Assembly (NCBI RefSeq): GCF_003574675.1
Contig: NZ_QOAZ01000018.1
Location: forward strand, 1-64,000
Origin: Azohydromonas sediminis
GTDB taxonomy: Bacteria; Pseudomonadota; Gammaproteobacteria; Burkholderiales; Burkholderiaceae_C
Reading direction: 5' to 3'
Length of the DNA: 64,000 nucleotides
Shown: positions 62,956-64,000 of the stretch, piece by piece
How positions within the stretch are numbered: the stretch's first letter is position 1
Layout of the letters: each line of letters begins with the position of its first letter
Notes under the pieces: model-generated
The model's input: the letters and a program-made list of their open reading frames with translations, nothing else
What the model was told of the DNA's origin: nothing
Database searches by the model: none
Program-made: the position numbers and the translations under genes

Positions 62956-63375
62956 TCAGTCGTCGCGGCCGTGGCGGCCCTTGCCGGGATGACCGCGGTC
63001 CTTGCGCTTGTAGCCCGGATGCGCGTGCGCGTAGCGTTCTTCCACCCAGTCCTCGCGCACGAAGTACACCGGTCGGTGGCACGCGTCGTAGCGGTGGCAG
63101 TGCTTGGCCCAGTTCTTCGCGTGGCCGGGCGGCACGTACAGGTACACCGGCTCGAGGCGCACCGGCCGGCGCACGACGACGACCGGCTCGGCGTAGATCA
63201 CGCGCGGCGGCGGTGCACTGCCGATCTCGATGCGGCCGTAGACGCCGGGTTCGCGGATCGTGATGCCGACGCCGACGTCGACGCCGGCCTGTGCGGCGTT
63301 CGCGAACGCCGTCGCCGCCACCGCCGCGGTCGTTGCCAGGGCCTGCCGCCAGCGCCACGACTCGGATTGCTTCAT
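62956..63375 (-). CDS. Small exported hypothetical protein, His/Lys-rich C-terminus
   Basis: A 139-residue protein with a signal peptide ending near ANAAQA (about 30). The mature part contains VGVGITIREPGVYGRIEIG, a Pro/Val-rich segment (PPPRVIYAEPVVVVRRPVRL) and YLYVPPGHAKNWAKHCHRY with two Cys. The tail HPGYKRKDRGHPGKGRHGRD is strongly basic. It resembles a family of uncharacterised periplasmic proteins of Burkholderiales. Its many His could bind metal. An AGGAG site precedes the ATG. The 248 bp between it and the next gene show no clear feature. Confidence 0.75.
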   Translation of the reverse strand: MKQSESWRWRQALATTAAVAATAFANAAQAGVDVGVGITIREPGVYGRIEIGSAPPPRVIYAEPVVVVRRPVRLEPVYLYVPPGHAKNWAKHCHRYDACHRPVYFVREDWVEERYAHAHPGYKRKDRGHPGKGRHGRDD

Positions 63376-63623
63376 CGCCTGCTCCTGCAAGGGGGTTGTC
63401 GATCGAACGTCTCGGCCCCTCTTGGTGCCGACACGCGTGGCGCCGTTCATCGCGCGATCGTCACCAGAAGTAACGACGCTCGTCGCGCCAACGGCCGCGC
63501 CTCGATATCGGCGTCGCCGCCCGGGGGTTGACGCCGCGCGCGCCGTGGCGCACCTGCGCGCCGGCCGGGTGTGACGCACCGCACGCGCGCGCGGCACGCC
63601 GGCCGATCGCCGAGCGGCGCGTC

Positions 63624-64000
63624 TCACGCCGTGCGCGCCTGCGTCCCGAGCACCGACGCCAGCAGCGAGAACGTCACGAACGCCGCGGCGGTGGAGGCGA
63701 GGATGATGCGCGCGACGCGCCCGTTGTCGGCGCCGTAGCGCTCGGCCAGCAGCGACACGTTGCTCGCGCTCGGCAGCGCCGCGGCCAGCGTCAGCACGGT
63801 GAGCTGGAACGCCGTCAGCGGCGCACCCAGGCGCACCGCGGCGGCGCCGACGGCGAACACCAGCAGCGGGTGCAGGAACAGCTTGATCGCCGCGACCGGC
63901 AGGTACTGCGCCGGCGGCGTGCGCGTGTGCGCGTGCTGGCCGGCGCGCCACAGCACGGCGCCGATCGTGAACAGCGCCACCGGCGTCGCCGCGTCGGCGA
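63624..64000 (-). CDS. AEC family transporter, C-terminal part, cut by window edge
   Basis: The C-terminal 125 residues of an auxin-efflux-carrier family permease; the frame is open to the last base. The segment ADAATPVALFTIGAVLWRAG matches the conserved (A/P)ATPxALFxxG motif, followed by helices FLHPLLVFAVGAAAVRLGAP, TVLTLAAALPSASNVSLLAE and ILASTAAAFVTFSLLASVLG. The GTG at 63980 is internal, not the start. Members export organic anions such as malate; the substrate is unknown. Confidence 0.88.
   Translation of the reverse strand, partial: ADAATPVALFTIGAVLWRAGQHAHTRTPPAQYLPVAAIKLFLHPLLVFAVGAAAVRLGAPLTAFQLTVLTLAAALPSASNVSLLAERYGADNGRVARIILASTAAAFVTFSLLASVLGTQARTA

Overview
The window is a gene-dense, very GC-rich chromosomal stretch of a betaproteobacterium, most likely order Burkholderiales (Rubrivivax/Leptothrix/Caldimonas-like; genus not assignable by reading). 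The main grounds are gene content and order: argS-SPOR-dsbA, lptA-lptB-rpoN, mreBCD-mrdA-rodA divergent from gatCAB, a nine-gene atpIBEFHAGDC operon, three-subunit pntA/pntAB/pntB transhydrogenase and hemE-priA. The two window edges cut an insertion-sequence transposase (left, minus strand) and an AEC transporter (right, minus strand). No rRNA, tRNA or CRISPR array was seen.

Layout. 1-2217: transposase fragment, PsiF-repeat protein, and a Ser/Thr kinase fused to a cyclic-nucleotide-binding domain (all minus). 2376-9689 (plus): argS, SPOR protein, dsbA, lptA, lptB, rpoN, an RNA methyltransferase. 9696-13294 (minus): a signalling cluster of Ser/Thr kinase, PP2C phosphatase, tandem-FHA protein and a class II cyclic-nucleotide-phosphodiesterase-like metallohydrolase. 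13328-18136 (minus): TerC, sucCD, recX, recA (with a LexA-like palindrome). 18280-20466 (plus): two-component pair. 20478-27135 (minus): cell-shape genes mreB-mreC-mreD-mrdA-rodA plus a dehydrogenase. 27467-30790 (plus): gatCAB. 30807-33444: DUF4124 protein, pyrE, and abutting divergent xth, then a small protein behind a Fur-like box. 33467-35423 (minus): mnmA, CDGSH protein, Nudix hydrolase. 35566-38452 (plus): transhydrogenase. 38519-45796: mixed redox genes, including a DsbD/ScsB-like reductase and a redoxin. 46005-53304 (plus): ATP synthase. 53509-55961 (plus): acyl-CoA synthetase and polyphosphate kinase 2. 55951-58004 (minus): LemA and two TPM proteins. 58060-62919 (plus): hemE, priA, TPR-methyltransferase. 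62956-64000 (minus): small exported protein and AEC transporter.

The most unusual content is the phospho-signalling set: two intact Ser/Thr kinases, one with a cyclic-nucleotide sensor, together with a phosphatase, a phosphothreonine reader and a candidate cyclic-nucleotide phosphodiesterase. Other points of note are a nested-hairpin dispersed-type repeat inside the atp operon, convergent genes whose stop codons sit inside perfect palindromes, pyrE and xth start codons one base apart, a terminator-like element in the mreB leader, and a DnaA-box-like, inverted-repeat-rich gap before priA.
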